The position numbers and the translations under genes are program-made. Source: Otis tarda (lineage: Eukaryota; Chordata; Aves; Otidiformes; Otididae). From it: a stretch of 64,000 bases of DNA. The DNA lies in the NCBI GenBank assembly GCA_026413225.1, contig CM048553.1, positions 136,988,190 to 137,052,189 on the forward strand. Reading direction: 5' to 3'. A model generated the notes under the pieces. It made no database searches. It saw nothing but the letters and a program-made list of their open reading frames with translations, and was not told where the DNA came from. Position 1 is the first letter of the stretch. The number at the start of each line of letters is the position of its first letter. Below are positions 24,901 to 38,200 of the stretch, piece after piece.

Positions 24901-27900
24901 GCCAGTGGGTGATGGGAGGGAATTGTGTCCAGCTTAAGCTTTAAATTCCTGGACTAAGCGTACCCAGCTATCTCATGCTGCTCTGTTTGTGGGAGAGTAG
25001 AGCAGTGTGAGAGTAAGGAGGAGCATTTTCACCGCCTGAAAAGTTTACTTATGCTATTTTTTGTAAATGGAAAAATAAGAATGGAAGTGGTTTGGGAAGT
25101 AATATAGGCAGGATTACCAGTATTTAAACATTTTATTACAGACTTCTGATTTAACTGTCTCAGAGAACCCAGTGGTGGAAATCCACGGCTTTCCTAGATG
25201 GTCTTTTTCCAGTGGTTTGTGGTCCTTACAGTACACAGGCACTCCAGTGCCTTTATTTTTGCCTTCATATTCTGGTGCAAAGCTCAGATCATTTGGTAAA
25301 AGCCTTGAAGTGACTTATTGTGCAGTCTCACATACTTGCTCAGGTTCTAGGCCTTCAGAGAAAGCGTGCTTATTGAAGATTTTTTAGAACTTAGCAGTGT
25401 CAGCCTTTAAAGGGCTCATCTGTATTGAACCTACATGGTTTTCTTGTAGCCCATGGCTGTGACCCATCTTTGTGCACAGCACTGGAATAAAGTATGGGAT
25501 GTGCTGTCGCTGGGGACCAGAGTGATGAGTGTAGTAGCCTAGCGGAGGAGGAAAAAGAGATCTGAGTTATGGAGAGACTGGGAGTGAACAGGATCTCACC
25601 AAACTGATGGGGGATTTAGGGAAATCGGAAAAGGGAGAAGAATGAAGCAAGGGAGAAGTGGGATTGGAAACAGGTGATGGAAATACTGCATGCAAAGGTG
25701 ATGGGCAACAGGAAACGAAGGGTGAGCTCTTGGGATCAAGAGTTGAAACAGTAGGAAGTAAGAGCTGACATCCTGGCAACGAGTGCTGTATGAAAACACG
25801 AATAAATTAGTAACTTTATCTTTAGCCCAGAATTTGAATAGTGTGTGGTAAATATAATGTGTGGCACTCTAGATGGAAAACAAAGACGAAACACTGAATA
25901 GTGCCTCATTAGGAGAACACTGTGCTCTTCATTCAGTTAATGAGGAGGAGGAAGAGCTGTAGAAATAACAGTACATAGTCACATATTTAAATTTGTATCA
26001 TAGCATATACTTTTCAGACTTTAGCTTTCCCTAGCTTTTGATATCTGACTTTGCAACATGAGCGTTACTTCTGTATTTTCATGTTATAAATACGGTCCCT
26101 TACTTTGTTTAATCCTAGTCAAACAAATAGAAATAATTACCTTATGGTGACATTTTGGTCCCATCCATTTCACAGCTTTAATAACAATTTGAAAATAAAA
26201 TAGTCTGCATTAAAATTACAATAATGCACGTAAATTAATTATAAAATTTTACAAAAAGGATAGAGAAGGATGTTTGAATTGATACTATTGCTGAATGATG
26301 AATGTGGTCTTACGTGAGTTTCTTGTACTTTACAACTTATCTATCTACTGTATCTGTCTTCACTCAGCTTTTACATTGCAGTTGTGTGTATAGCTTCTCA
26401 TCTGACTTGCACAGTCTTCAACTTTCTGCTTGTCTCTTTTTCTTCCTTTTATGATCAGATCTGATGAACATGTATTCTAGGTTGTCTTTCTGTTCTGTGT
26501 GTTACAGTACCCAGTGTAAGTGGGAACACAAAGTTCATAGCAATGATACTCAGATGTCACTGTGGTTAACAGACAGACTGGATCTTATTCATCAGATCAT
26601 TTTCACAGAAGAATAGTGAATCTGACATACTCAATTACAACATTCCTTTATATGCATTTTATTTCATGGTGTAAGCAGTCATTAATTTTTTGTCAGTTTA
26701 TTTGGAGGAAGTTCCTATGGTAGGCTTTATTTTACTGCAAAGTTTATAAGCTGCTTTGAATCAAGAGAGCATCACGTTATACTACTATAATACAATTTTG
26801 TTGCTACTTACTTAGTGACTTAGAAACTGTAAGTTATGACATTTTTACTAAAGCAGTAACTTCTTTTGTTAATAGGAAATGGACCTTCAGGAATTTGTCT
26901 TTCTTACCTGCTCTCTGGATACAGGCCATATTTGTCTCCTGAAGCTATACACCCGAACCCCATTCTGCATACAAAGTTAGAAGAAGCTCGACATCTTTCC
27001 ATCGTTGATCAAGTAAGCTTTGGTTGCCATCTTGTCTGGCTTTTCTCCTACTGCAAGCTGGGTTATGAAACAGTAGGCTTTCTTTAAAGATCCTGTTTAA
27101 AAGGCTTTTGCGACTTACACAAGTAGTGCCATAGACAAAAAAAGACTTAATATTCTCACCCCACAAAGAACTAGACCACAGTAAAGCTCAGTAACTGTGT
27201 AGCCTCAAACAACTAGCTTTGTCTGTTGGCCTCTCTTTTTCCTACCTGTAAAACAAAGAGCGGTGTATTCCTTCTTCACTGCCTTGTGACAAATTATATG
27301 TAGGGCACTTCAGATGAAAAGCAGCGCATTTTAAGAACTGTTTACCCAAAAAGTTCTGCAGATTTCATTGTGAAGAACAAGCCTACTTACCTAATTGTAT
27401 TTCTAATGCATTAATAACTTATTTTGTTATTCTGTTAATTTAAATAGAATCAACTTGTGACCGTCAGATCAAATTCTGGAGCGTGTGATGGTTTTGTGGT
27501 TCTTGAGAGCTTTTTGTTTGTGGTGTTTTTTTTGGCTTTACAATCTGCCCTTTGTTGTGTTCTTGCTACTTGCCAAAAGTGTCCACATCACCACTTGGTC
27601 CGTGAGCAGCTGATGGAGGAATTCCAGCTTTCGTGTCCTAGGATGTTTGGGTACTGTCATCAAAGAACACATGCTGCTAACACACTTCAAGTATATGTAC
27701 TTCAAGTTAAAATCTTCCTAAATAGTACAATTCTCATTAAGACTTCATTTTTAGTAACATTAGGGACATTTGTCCTCTATAAATGCAACCCATCTTTCTT
27801 TTCTGAAGAGCATGCATCCTTCAGTGTTCGTGTTGCACTCACAATTGCTCTTGTGCTGTGTTTGTTATCCATGTATATATCCAGTTTTTCTATCTCATTT

Positions 27901-30900
27901 GATTAGTTAAACCTTCTCCATTATTTTTCCCCCCAATTGTCCATTTGTTTTCCATGTTGTAATTCTTTTCTACTCACCTCACTATACTCCTGATGGATTA
28001 CTCGCGTTGCTCTCACTAACAGTATTGCTTGTGTGACTAATTTATTTGAAATACAGTCATGCATATGTGTTTGTAGTGGGGAAATAGAGGTTGCTTGGCT
28101 TTAGGTTTGGGGTTGTTTTTTTTTGTTTTAGTGCTGTCCTATTTGCAGGTAATGTTGACCTTAAATCTCAAGGTTTATTTTTTTGGCAGGAGAGTAAGTT
28201 GCCTAAGCTTTTGGTTACAGATGTTTCATGTACTTCATCCTCCCCGACCCCCTGAGATTTTCCCAGTTTTGGAAGCTAAACTGCCCTGTCTTTGTCAGCA
28301 AAAATTGTCCTTGTGGTCAATTCTTTCTACAAATCTCTATTCTCTTTTCAAATATTTGCCAGTACATCATGAATTTTTTAGAAAATGGCTGGTATTTAAT
28401 AGATACTGAAATGCGAACATTTTACCAAGTTCTGGAAATTGTTCTCAACAGTTTTTAAAAATAAGACTTCTAGTACCTCTGGTTTTTCAAAATATAATAA
28501 AGTTAGTGTTAGAACTATGTAAGCACTGTCAAAGGAGCTTTTTCTACTTCAGCTTTAAAAATTTATGATTTTAGATTCCAATTTTGCTTTATCAAAATGA
28601 GGCTTCTAGAAATACTAGCAATTATTTATTAAACACAGTCCCCTATCTATAAATATAAAGGTTACTGAGTTGCTGTGATCTCTGAATATTTGTCCCTGTA
28701 TTTCTTTTTTTACAATGAATTTCAAATACTGATCAGCCCTGGCACTACTGTGTTATTAACATGTGATTTTTAAATGAGTGAACTGTATTCTTCAGAGTTA
28801 GAGAAGAACTGAATTATGGGCAGTTTTTTCTGAAAAGTGTTGTGATTGAACCTCTACATTAAATACTTATCTCTGCTTAAAATGCAACTTGATCTAATTG
28901 TCTTTTCCTTTGAAATTCAACTTCTGTGTGTCAGAACAGCGTGATGAACAGTAAAAGCTGCATGAACAGATTAGACTTTCTTTCATACTATAGGATCTGG
29001 AGTATCTGTCTGAAGGCCTCGAAGGACGCTCTTCAAACCCAGTTGCAGTGCTTTTTGATACGCTGCTTCACCCTGATGCTGACTTTGGGTATGACTACCC
29101 CCCGGTTTTGCACTGGAAGCTAGAACAACATCATTACATTCCCCATATAGTGCTTGGTAAAGGACCACCTGGTGGGGCTTGGCATGTGAGTAAAAACTTC
29201 GCATCACTTCCAGGGTAACTTGATAATTTCGTGGTTTGGGGGTTTTCTTACTATCTAAGATTGTTTTAGATAGTAATGGCAATTGCAGTTTCAACTAGTC
29301 AGTTAACAAAGCCCAAATGTGTTAGATACAAACAGAATTTAAAAAGTTGTCCTTAAGTTGTGGATTTGTGACCATGACTGCTGTCTTACGTGGCTTTTTA
29401 TTAGTTTTACTTTAATGAATTATAGAGTATTTCTGTGACTTTTTTCCTCCTGTCTTTGCATTGTTTCTGGGTGCTGTTATACAAAATCTTTAATCGTAAT
29501 GTCAGCTGGGGCAACCCCCAGTATCAATACACGCTGGGGGATGAAGGGATTGAGTGCAGCCCTGCCGAGAAAGACTTGGAGGTGCTGGTGGATGAAAAGC
29601 TGAACATGAGACGGCAATGTGCTCGCGAAGCCCAGAAGGCCAATCGTATCCTGGGCTGCATCAAAAGAAGCATGGCCAGCATGCCGAGGGAGGTGATTTT
29701 GCCCCTCTGCTCTGCTCTTGTGAGACGTCACCTGGAGTACTGTGTCCAGTTCTGGAGCCCCCAACATAAGAAGGACATGGACCTGTTGGTGTGAGTCCAG
29801 AGGAGGGCCACAGAGATGATCAGAAGGCTGGAGCACCTCTCCTATGAGGACAGGCTGAGAGAGTTGGGGCTGTTCAGCCTGGAGAAGAGAAGGTTCCAGA
29901 GGAGACCTTATAGCGGCCTTCCAGTACCTAAAGGGGGCTTATAAGAAAGATGAGGAGAAACTCTTCAGCAGGCCCTCTTGTGATAGGATGAGTGGTAATG
30001 TTTTAAAACTAAAAGAGGGCAGATTTAGACTAGATACAAGGAAGAAATTTTTTATTATGACGGTGGTAAAACACTAGCACAGGTTGCCCAGACAGGTGGT
30101 GGATGCCCCATCCCTGGAAACATTCAAGGCCAGGTTGGAAGGGGCCCTGAGCAACCTGATGCGGTTGGAGATGTCCCTGCTTCTTGCAGGGTGCTGGACT
30201 AGATGACCTTTCAAGGTCCCTTCCAACCCAAACCATTCTGTTTCTGTAATATCCTGTCGGTTTCAGACTTTTTTTCTTTTTCTTTTGTATTTTAAATAAC
30301 TTGCTTTCAGTTTCCCTTTCACTTGTTCTCTCTTCACCTTCTGTTTTATTAGATCATGTGGTTGCTTCTCGAAATAGTATCTAACTGTAACACGAAAGTA
30401 GTTCATCAGCACTTCTTGTAACATCCTGATATTATGTTATGTTCTGGTATTTTATTCCTCTAATTGAGAACAATGAGAAGAACTTCACTGTGTTTTACAT
30501 AAATGCATCCGTTTGAAGTGTATCTGGTCATGCATCTTGTTTTGTCTCTCTCTAGTCCATGGAAGGCTCCATGCTAACAATCAGTTTTGGAGACTGGATG
30601 GAATTGCCTGGCCTCACCTTTAAGGAGTGGGCAGCTAGCAAACGCAGGTAAAGATATTGGATAATGTATGTAGGAACTGTAGTTGCTGTAAGAATCCAGA
30701 TGGCATTATTTTAAGACCTGGAAAACAGTCAAACTGCATTGTTCACAGGAGGGCTTCTTGATTTGTTTATTAAATTGCCTGATGGCACTGGAAATTATTC
30801 CGCTGTGTGTACTCTGATGAAAAAAAAAGGACAGTGGTTGGCTGGAGTAATTGCTTTAAGTGCATCAAAAGCATATGGACTGGCAGCGGTGTGTTTTAGC

Positions 30901-33697
30901 ACCATTTTGCAAAGAAGTGCATTTACTGTGAGCAGTTTTGATCAGAGTTGAGGGAAGATTGCGGGAGGAATTAAAAATCTATGGAAGTATTGGAAGTTCC
31001 TTTTTCAGCATGGATGCAACTTAAGTTGCTTTGCACACTAGCTTGCTCGTAATTCAGGAAGTTATATATTTCAGTATTTGCTTTTACAGGCAAAGCTGCA
31101 GCATCTGAAATGTTGCTATCTATGAATATTAATTTTAAGACCATAACTCAGTATTTCCCAATGTTATTTTTTAGTAGTAAATTTCTTGGAAAAAATTTAG
31201 AGAAAAAAAATTACTGTTTTGTACGAGCTCACTGTTTTTATTTGAGTTATACAATTATTTCATAAAGGTCGGTGTCCACTGATGAACCTAGGAACACTCT
31301 ACATAAGCTTTTTCTAAAATTTTTATTTTCCTGACTTTGTTCTAGCAAAATTGAAGTTATTCTTGCACCACATATGGCAAAAGAAGTAGAATTACTTGAG
31401 CATATGTCTTTAAGGGCAGACTGTTACGCGTTTCAGGACAACGCTTATAGTGAAGAAACTGTACCTTTGTTCTTTAATCGCTTTCTTAGATAACCACAGT
31501 AATCTTGCCTCCTTATTAACTGAAATCCCATAAGCTGCTTATTATCGGAAGCTAATTTGCTTATATTATAGTTTTCAACAATTCTAAAAACAGAAATGCT
31601 GACCTGTTATACTACAATTAAACAAACATATTTAAAAGTATTGATGATAATACAAGCGTCAGTAATGTAAAATAATTTCCTAAGTTTCATTGGAACAGGT
31701 GTCACACTGTCGCATTATCCTCTTCAATAAATATCTCATCAGGATTTTCAGAGTAGTAACTTGAACATTTAAAAGTACATATGCTATTATCTTGTTAATC
31801 TATGAGAAAGAGTAACCCAATTTCTTGTAAATATGCTTTTCAGTGTAATTTAGTGTCAATCCTGATCTTCACTACTTTTTGTTTTGCCTTTTTCCTAGAG
31901 CTTACTTCTAAAGAGGCAGCAAAATTCATGCACCTGTTCAAAATAATTCAATTTTCAGCTTATTTTTCTATAAATGAGAATGCAATAAACATGAGAAAAA
32001 ACATAGATGTAATATTAGGATTGTGGTGCAAAAATGGTTTTTATTGGACACTTGACATCATAATCCTGTTGACATAGTTGCGTTAAGGTTCTGTGTCATA
32101 CTTGCTCTGTTCATTCCTTTGATGTGGAACTACTTAATTTGATACTTACTGAATTTAGCTGTACCCAAGGGAGAACTCTTTTGCAAAGTATAATGAAGAA
32201 TACTTGACTGAAGTAGTATATCAAATCTAGAGTTTCAAAATTAGAACTTAACAATGATTGTGATATTTAATTACTTAAAGCCTAAGTAAGTTATTCTAAT
32301 TGAATACAAGTTTAGCCATATTGTAGACAGTTGCTTTATAAAACACTTCCATACACACCTACTGTGATACGGCAGAGTTTTGTTAACACTTAATTTGTTA
32401 ATCACCATAGCACTTTACATTGTGAAGATTTACAACTATTTTTTAAAAAAAGTTACTGTGTTTTGTGTATCAGGAATCAAGAGGACAAATAAAACAAATT
32501 GAATGTATTCAAAGATATTGAACTCAGCATCAATTACGCTGAGCAGATTCAGTCCTCTTAAGTTTGACTCTCCTGTGGTATGTCATATGTGATATTCAAA
32601 TTACCAATAAGGTCTAAATATTAACTGTAACCATTCAATTTTGTTTCAGAAATAGAAAGAGTGATCGAGTAATGCCAGAGGAAATAGCTTGTTATTACAA
32701 ACACTATGTTAAAGTCATGGGCCTGCAAAAGAATTTCAGAGACAACGTTTACATAACATCAGTATCCAGGCTTTACCGAGGAAAGGATGATGAAGATAGA
32801 TGTGAACTAAATGAAGATATTTCAACACAGCATTTGGAAATGGAAGATGGACAGAAATCGCTGATTAAGAGAAACTGGGAAGTCAGGGGTTATCAGCGAG
32901 CAACAGATGGTTCTCATGTGCCCTTCTGCCTCTTTGCAGAGAATGTGGCTCTTGCCACAGGAACCTTTGATTCTCCTGGACGACTGCAGGTTGAAGGAGA
33001 AGACTTTCCTTTTGTGCTTCATTCCATGTCTGACTTTGGAGCTGCTATCAGCAAAGGAAAGTTACGTGGGAAGGCAGACCCTGTGTTAATTGTGGGTGCT
33101 GGACTTACAGCAGCTGATGCAGTACTGTGTGCCTACAACAACAACATCCCAGTAATCCATGTGTTCCGTAGAAGAGTTACCGATACAAGTCTAATTTTCA
33201 AACAGTTACCTAAAAAGCTTTACCCTGAATACCATAAGGTCTATCATATGATGTGTACTCAGTCCCATACTGTAGACTCTAATTTACATTCTGCTTACAC
33301 GAGTTTCCCGGAACACAATGTACTTTCCTTCAAGCCTGAAATGAAATGTGTTCTTCAGAGTGCCTCCGGACTGAAGAAAATTTTGAAGTTTTCTGTAGCC
33401 TTAGTTCTGATAGGTTCTCACCCAAATCTTTTCTTTCTAAAGGACCAAGGACATAGCATAGGTCATCACTCTAATCAGCCCATCACATGCAAGGGGAATC
33501 CTATAGAGATTGATCCATACACTTATGAATGCACTAAAGAAGCTAACCTCTTTGCTTTGGGTCCTCTGGTGGGAGATAACTTTGTACGGTTTTTAAAAGG
33601 AGGTGCATTGGGCATTGCACGATGCTTGGCAATAAGACAAAAGAAGAAACATGAATTGATTGAAAGTGGGGATGGAGGAGGTGATGGAGTACCATAA
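18880..33697 (+). CDS. OSGIN2: OSGIN2, oxidative stress-induced growth inhibitor family member 2 (complete, six coding exons)
   Basis: The joined coding exons are 18880-18923, 21990-22144, 26876-27012, 28994-29185, 30556-30647 and 32650-33697: 1668 nt, 555 codons plus stop, close to the longer human isoform. All introns are GT-AG and every junction keeps frame. The protein has two Rossmann dinucleotide-binding boxes: GNGPSG at residues 67-72 (FAD side) and GAGLTA at 356-361 (NAD(P)H side). This places it in the flavin-monooxygenase-like OKL38/OSGIN family. An internal ATG at codon 45 (22078) matches the start of the shorter annotated human form. The OSGIN1 paralogue is stress- and NRF2-responsive and growth-inhibitory; the substrate of OSGIN2 is not established. 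The gene lies convergent with NBN, as in mammals. I see no frameshift or missing residue in the two boxes. Confidence 0.97.
18924..21989 (+). other. OSGIN2 intron 1
   Basis: The first 360 bp continue the CpG island; the rest is AT-rich. A near-duplicate TTGAAATGTTTCTTTTT pair lies at about 20228-20268. No recognised repeat family, exon or RNA gene. Open frames up to 115 codons (21355-21702) lack motifs. Confidence 0.7.
21990..22144 (+). CDS. OSGIN2: OSGIN2 coding exon 2
   Basis: 155 nt, acceptor TTATTAG, donor ATAG|GTGAGT. Encodes [14 protein letters not shown], then the [14 protein letters not shown] stretch, then LPVVVIG, which leads into the first Rossmann box. The ATG at 22078 is the start of the short isoform (511 codons from there). 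Confidence 0.96.
22145..26875 (+). other. OSGIN2 intron 2
   Basis: 4.7 kb of AT-rich sequence with no recognised repeat or exon. Open frames are all under 100 codons and without motifs. Confidence 0.65.
26876..27012 (+). CDS. OSGIN2: OSGIN2 coding exon 3
   Basis: 137 nt, donor CAA|GTAAGC. Completes the FAD-side box [17 protein letters not shown] and continues to ARHLSIVDQ (residue 112). Ends on a codon boundary. Confidence 0.97.
27013..28993 (+). other. OSGIN2 intron 3
   Basis: AT-rich intron. A 149-codon open frame (27457-27906) has a GTG rather than ATG start and an arbitrary hydrophobic composition, and is judged chance. No repeat recognised. Confidence 0.6.
28994..29185 (+). CDS. OSGIN2: OSGIN2 coding exon 4
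   Basis: 192 nt, 64 codons, acceptor ACTATAG, donor CAT|GTGAGT. Encodes [12 protein letters not shown] ... [13 protein letters not shown] ... [19 protein letters not shown] (residues 113-176), a highly conserved block of the family. Confidence 0.97.
29505..30250 (+). repeat. CR1 LINE fragment in OSGIN2 intron 4, sense orientation
   Basis: About 750 bp of CR1 3' region on the same strand as OSGIN2. The frame to 29794 encodes the late ORF2 motifs [34 protein letters not shown] and [16 protein letters not shown]. Frame breaks follow, then the standard 3' end (GGTGGTGGATGCCCCATC, CTAGATGACCTTTCAAGG). The octamer tail is degraded. Nothing here should be translated as part of OSGIN2. Confidence 0.95.
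30556..30647 (+). CDS. OSGIN2: OSGIN2 coding exon 5
   Basis: 92 nt, acceptor CTCTCTAG, donor GCAG|GTAAAG. Encodes [19 protein letters not shown] ... FKEWAASKR (residues 177-206 plus two bases). Confidence 0.96.
30648..32649 (+). other. OSGIN2 intron 5
   Basis: 2.0 kb, AT-rich, ending in a TTGTTTCAG acceptor. No repeat family, exon or RNA gene recognised. The longest frame (31802-32077) is 91 codons and has no motif. Confidence 0.65.
32650..33697 (+). CDS. OSGIN2: OSGIN2 coding exon 6 (last, most of the protein)
   Basis: 1048 nt ending in TAA. Encodes residues 207-555: [12 protein letters not shown], the [13 protein letters not shown] block, [10 protein letters not shown], then [15 protein letters not shown] with the second dinucleotide-binding box. 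[19 protein letters not shown] and [22 protein letters not shown] follow near the C-terminus. The end is a basic [10 protein letters not shown] and a Gly/Asp-rich tail. A single uninterrupted frame, as in mammals. Confidence 0.97.
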
Positions 33698-34437
33698 ATG
33701 AGACGTTAGGAACCTCCGCATACAGAATTACAGACGTAGTCTAACAGAACACTCCCTGACAACGAAAGTTGATAGCAGTCACATTTCTGTTGTATACAAG
33801 TAACCTGCGCTTGTATTGCTTGGTAAAGGATGCCAATACAACAATACTTCACCTTTTCAAAATACAAAAAATTGATCTGCTATTACAACTGATCTCTACT
33901 CAACTGGAATTACTTCCAGAAAATGAAACTAACTTTTATTGACCTGCCTGTCATCTCTTGCTCTGCTTAAAGAGCAGACTTCCTCTGGGAAAGGCAATGC
34001 CTACCAGAGTGGCTCTACATTTTAGTGTCAAATGTGACACAGTATGCTCACCATTAAATTAAAATAACTTCTAAAAGCAGAAAGCTTGCTTACTACAAAA
34101 CGATTCTTGGTCCCAAAGCAAATTTGGAGCCTCCTGCTTGAAACAAGGATTTAATTTATTTGCCATAGTAATACTTGGAGTGAGCACTTAGTAAAATTGT
34201 TTTACTATAAAAAGGATTTCTGTAAGCCAGAAGTATTCCTCAACAGTTATAAATTATCCTATTTGATAATTGGAATAAAAGAATAAGCATTCCCATTTAA
34301 TCTTTAACACCTGATTTGACACAGTCCGTTAGTGTTTTTTCACACTATGCCTGGAGTTGGGTGAGTGCGGAAAGACTAACATGAGATGTTCCCCTACAGC
34401 GATCTGTACCATTCTGAGAATACTCATTAACATAAAC

Positions 34438-34443
34438 AATAAA
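34438..34443 (+). terminator. Candidate OSGIN2 poly(A) signal, proximal
   Basis: AATAAA in AAACAATAAAGTACTGATG, followed by a TG-containing stretch. About 740 nt past the stop. Confidence 0.35.
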
Positions 34444-35263
34444 GTACTGATGTAAGTGCTCTTATTACAGTGTCAATATAATGAATATCTAGTGTACTAC
34501 TGAAAAAATAAGTACATGAGAAAATGTAAGGGTTTTTTTTGCTTCCTAGCTCAGGAAGACTGAATGGGATCACTTGACTGATGCGGGTGGGTGATATTCT
34601 CATCTCCCATTTGACTAAGTATTGGTTATTTCTCTTTTTTTTTCTAGAGCAGCACATAACACTAAAACTATTTTAGCCTGCAGTTTTTGAAACTTGAAAA
34701 AGAGTTATATCTCACAGCCAGCTAAAAAAATTAAAAAACCAAACCCAAACCAAACATGCCATAGCTCCTGTAAATATTAAAGCATGTTTTGAAAGACAAA
34801 GATTTAACTTGTACCTACCTCTGAACTGAAGTTTCACCTTTCTGCTCTGTAATGTAAGACCTACATTTCATTTGCTAGGTTTTAGAGTAGTTAGTTTACG
34901 TAAACACACTATGGGTTATTCACCATAGTGAGGTAAGCAACAGCTAGTTAGAAAACTTAAGTTACCTTCCAGAACTCCCAATAGACAAAAGTGCTTAGTT
35001 TAAACTGATTTATTACCAAACATTTAAATTCAGGTCCAATGTGATAGAATAGATGTTATTTAATTTAATTGGGGTGGAGGGGGGGCTTTTTTGTGTAGAA
35101 GAACGTCATGTTTGTTTAAGGTATTGTATTTGCATGATTAACATCTCCATATTAGAACTTTAACAGATATTAAAACCGGAATTAGGCTTAGACTTTGTGA
35201 AACTGCTAGTGCTTGCTGGTTTCCCAGCTGTCTAACTTTCCTAAGTTGTAGATATCTATATGC

Positions 35264-35269
35264 AATAAA
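35264..35269 (+). terminator. Candidate OSGIN2 poly(A) signal, distal
   Basis: AATAAA in TGCAATAAATGCCTGTTTTC with a GT-rich downstream element. About 1570 nt past the stop. Confidence 0.4.
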
Positions 35270-35290
35270 TGCCTGTTTTCTGTGCCTACT

Positions 35291-38200
35291 GAATTACAGG
35301 GTTCTGTGGCTACTGCAGGCCTTCATGCATCTGAGTAAGTTACTCAGACTTAGGATATAGAAGTTGAAAAGGTAAAGTATGTGAGGATTAAAATGATTGT
35401 ATTTTCAATGGAAGACCAAAGTAATTTATGAGATGATGTTACTACTAATAATAAATTTTAGTTTAGAGACAATGTAATAGCATAAAAATAAACACAAATG
35501 AAGCAACATTTATATTAATTTCTGCATTGCCTACATGGTTAGAGTTAACCATGTGTTGTCAGTACTAGTTAAGATACTTTTTTATACTGGTATTTGAGCT
35601 GATTTTAATTATGCTAAACTCTAGGCTTATTTTCTTCATAATTGAATTGAGATTCTGCAATTTGCCTTCTTTAGCAGAAACTATGTATATATAAATCCAT
35701 GCTAAACCTGTGATACCTAATAATTTTAACTGAGAATCAGTGTTATAAGTGCTAAATACTTGATAATATACCTTTATTGCAGTTAATATATTGGGAATAC
35801 ATCTGTGCTGCGATTAAACTCCTTCAGTTTTGTGTCAATATAAATGTCCAAATAGAACGTATCATGGCACGTTACTGCTTTTTTGTTTGTCGTATGAAAC
35901 ATCTCAAATGCCAACAAAACAAAGGAAGCAGTTTACTTAAATGGTTATTTTGCAGAAAGGGAAAAAAAGCTTCAAACAGCTAAATCTCTAGCCTCAGCTG
36001 CTGCAGCTACTTACAAGGTATGTGTGGTGCAGTGACAAATTTACAGCAGAGATTTTTGTCCTGTTACTGCAGGGGTTTCTTTCACTGCAGTATTACGGCA
36101 CCTTGAGGTTTAACTGCTTCTTTTTCTTCTATCAAACTTGCCAGTATTTCTGAGGTAAAACATCGCATGTGAGACCCCTTAGTTGGGCGGAGGAGTCTTC
36201 TCAGTGGTCATGTTTAATAAGCCAGTATAAAAATACTTTTTTCAACAAAAGCTTTACTAAAACCTCATCTTGTTTCTTCCAGGAATTGCTAGGTTTAAAG
36301 TTGTAGCTGGACTTTCTCACTTTTGGGTTTCTGATTTTGAGAGAAATTTCTGGTTTTCTCCTCTTTGGTATTTTGAGAGAATAAGAGATGTAAAAATTCA
36401 AGCTTTGCCGTAGGATAGTTTTACCTAGCATTATATCTTTCTTACTGCATTTATTGTGGATTAGATGTTGGCACTGAATAGTTGTCTTTTAGGGAAATAC
36501 CTTGTTTCTCAGATTTAAATAAAAAAGAAATTGAATTTTCTGTATAACAGTTCCCAAAGGGAGACTGTTTGCTTCTTTCAGCTCTTTCAGTGAGAAAGAT
36601 AAGCTTTTAAACATCATGCTTACTACTTAAGCTTTATTACTAAAATACAGACAGGAAGAATATAATTTTTAGCTAAAGGAATTTATTTTGGATTTACAGA
36701 ATTTGTAAAGGTATGTTAATCCATACTGTGTATTTTCTAATAGGCTAGTGGGAAGATTTCTTACATTTGGGTTTGGTTCTTAATGCTGAATGTTTCTCCT
36801 AGCTAAATTATTGCTAAGATTAAGTAGTATCCAGCTGTTGAACTGGGACTAAGATTTGTTATAGTAGATTTCCCCAACAATCTGCCTCGTATGTGATTAT
36901 TTAACAGTAGGTGCTTGTTAATGAAGGCACCTGACAGGGCGGTAGGCAACAGCACAGTCAGTCTTTTGGTTTACAGTGTACGATTGATTTCTGCTTAAAA
37001 CATTTTCCAGAAAAGAGTAAGGCTAACTTTTACCCTGGTAAGTAAACACAGAAATCCTTCCTGCAAGTAATCCAGAGAGAGTGGTGGCAGTACCACTGGA
37101 TTCTTCTGCATCCCACAGCTGTAGGTCCCTAGTCCTCAGCACTTTGGGAATTGTTGGGGTATACAGTATTTTCCTTCTGGCTTGGTGAGCATAGGCACCT
37201 TTTATTTAATGACTGATTTCATAGTCATGGTTGCATAATGAAAAATACTAATTTTGTAGAGGGAAGTGGCTATAGCTTCTTTCTCTTGCAGCTCAAGAAC
37301 TGTGAAAAGAAGGCTAGAGCCAGAAATCCAGAGTATGTATTCAAAGCTGGAGGAAGTTAAATTAAGACCCAAACTTTGAGGCAGACCTGACCTGTATACC
37401 CAGTTGAAGGGAAGAAAAGGCCATTTTTAGGCCAACTGCTCTTGAGAAAGAAAAAAAACAGGTGTAACATTTGCCAACTTCTAGTGAGTCCTCACTGATA
37501 ACAAGCAATGAACAGTAAGGAACGATGGGAGGAAAGCAGGAAAGAATCTGAGCAGTATGAACCTCATATAGGGGCTGAAGTGAATCCATGCAGTGTTGAT
37601 AGGCTGGTGGTCTCCCGTCCTCTTGTGTCAAGATCCGCAAGCTGTAACTTCAGAGCTCTGTGCTGGAGCTATTAGTTTAACTTGTTTCCATGTATTTTCA
37701 GTGTGACTTCAGTTAACAGCCAATGAAGTGCAATGCCTACATATGAACTAGAAGCAATTGTATTTGCTCCAGAAGCTGTAGGACTGGATCGGTAAGGTGT
37801 GTGCCAAGAGATGAGACTTGGTTGCTCTGGTCCCATACATTCTACTTCTGGGAAAGCAAGCAGGTACTTTCATGTAAGAGCGGAATCTGTGCTTTAACAG
37901 TGCTAGCTCCCAAACAGTTCTAAACAGTTAGAGGTAGCACATGTATGCCTTAAAAGCAGCTGATTATTCAATTTTATTATCATCCATATAGCAATGATTT
38001 CGTTTTGAAGAAGTTAGGAACAAAAAAAATGCTAAAAGGTTTATACTGTTACATTTTAATTTAGGTAATACTTTGGAACCTTACAATAACCATGTCCTGT
38101 CATCATTTTGGATTATTTTTTGAAGTGAGAGGAAGATGGGAGAACAGTACCTCAACTGATGTGAGAACTTTTGGACATTTACTTCCCCCTTTCCCCCTTG

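Larger units (their letters stand above)
33698..35290 (+). other. Probable OSGIN2 3' UTR
   Basis: AT-rich sequence after the OSGIN2 stop with candidate poly(A) signals AATAAA at 34274-34279, 34438-34443 and 35264-35269. The last is followed by a GT-rich GCCTGTTTTCTGTGCC element, which makes cleavage near 35285 plausible. The true end cannot be fixed without transcript data. Confidence 0.45.

Noticed and set aside
27457..27906. 149-codon open frame in OSGIN2 intron 3
   Set aside because: GTG start, no family motif, hydrophobic and Phe/Leu/Ser-rich composition typical of T-rich intron sequence, bounded by real exons of the same gene.
32672..33697. OSGIN2 starting at the ATG at 32672 as a single-exon gene
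   Set aside because: This is only the longest open frame. Five upstream exons join in phase and supply the FAD-binding box.
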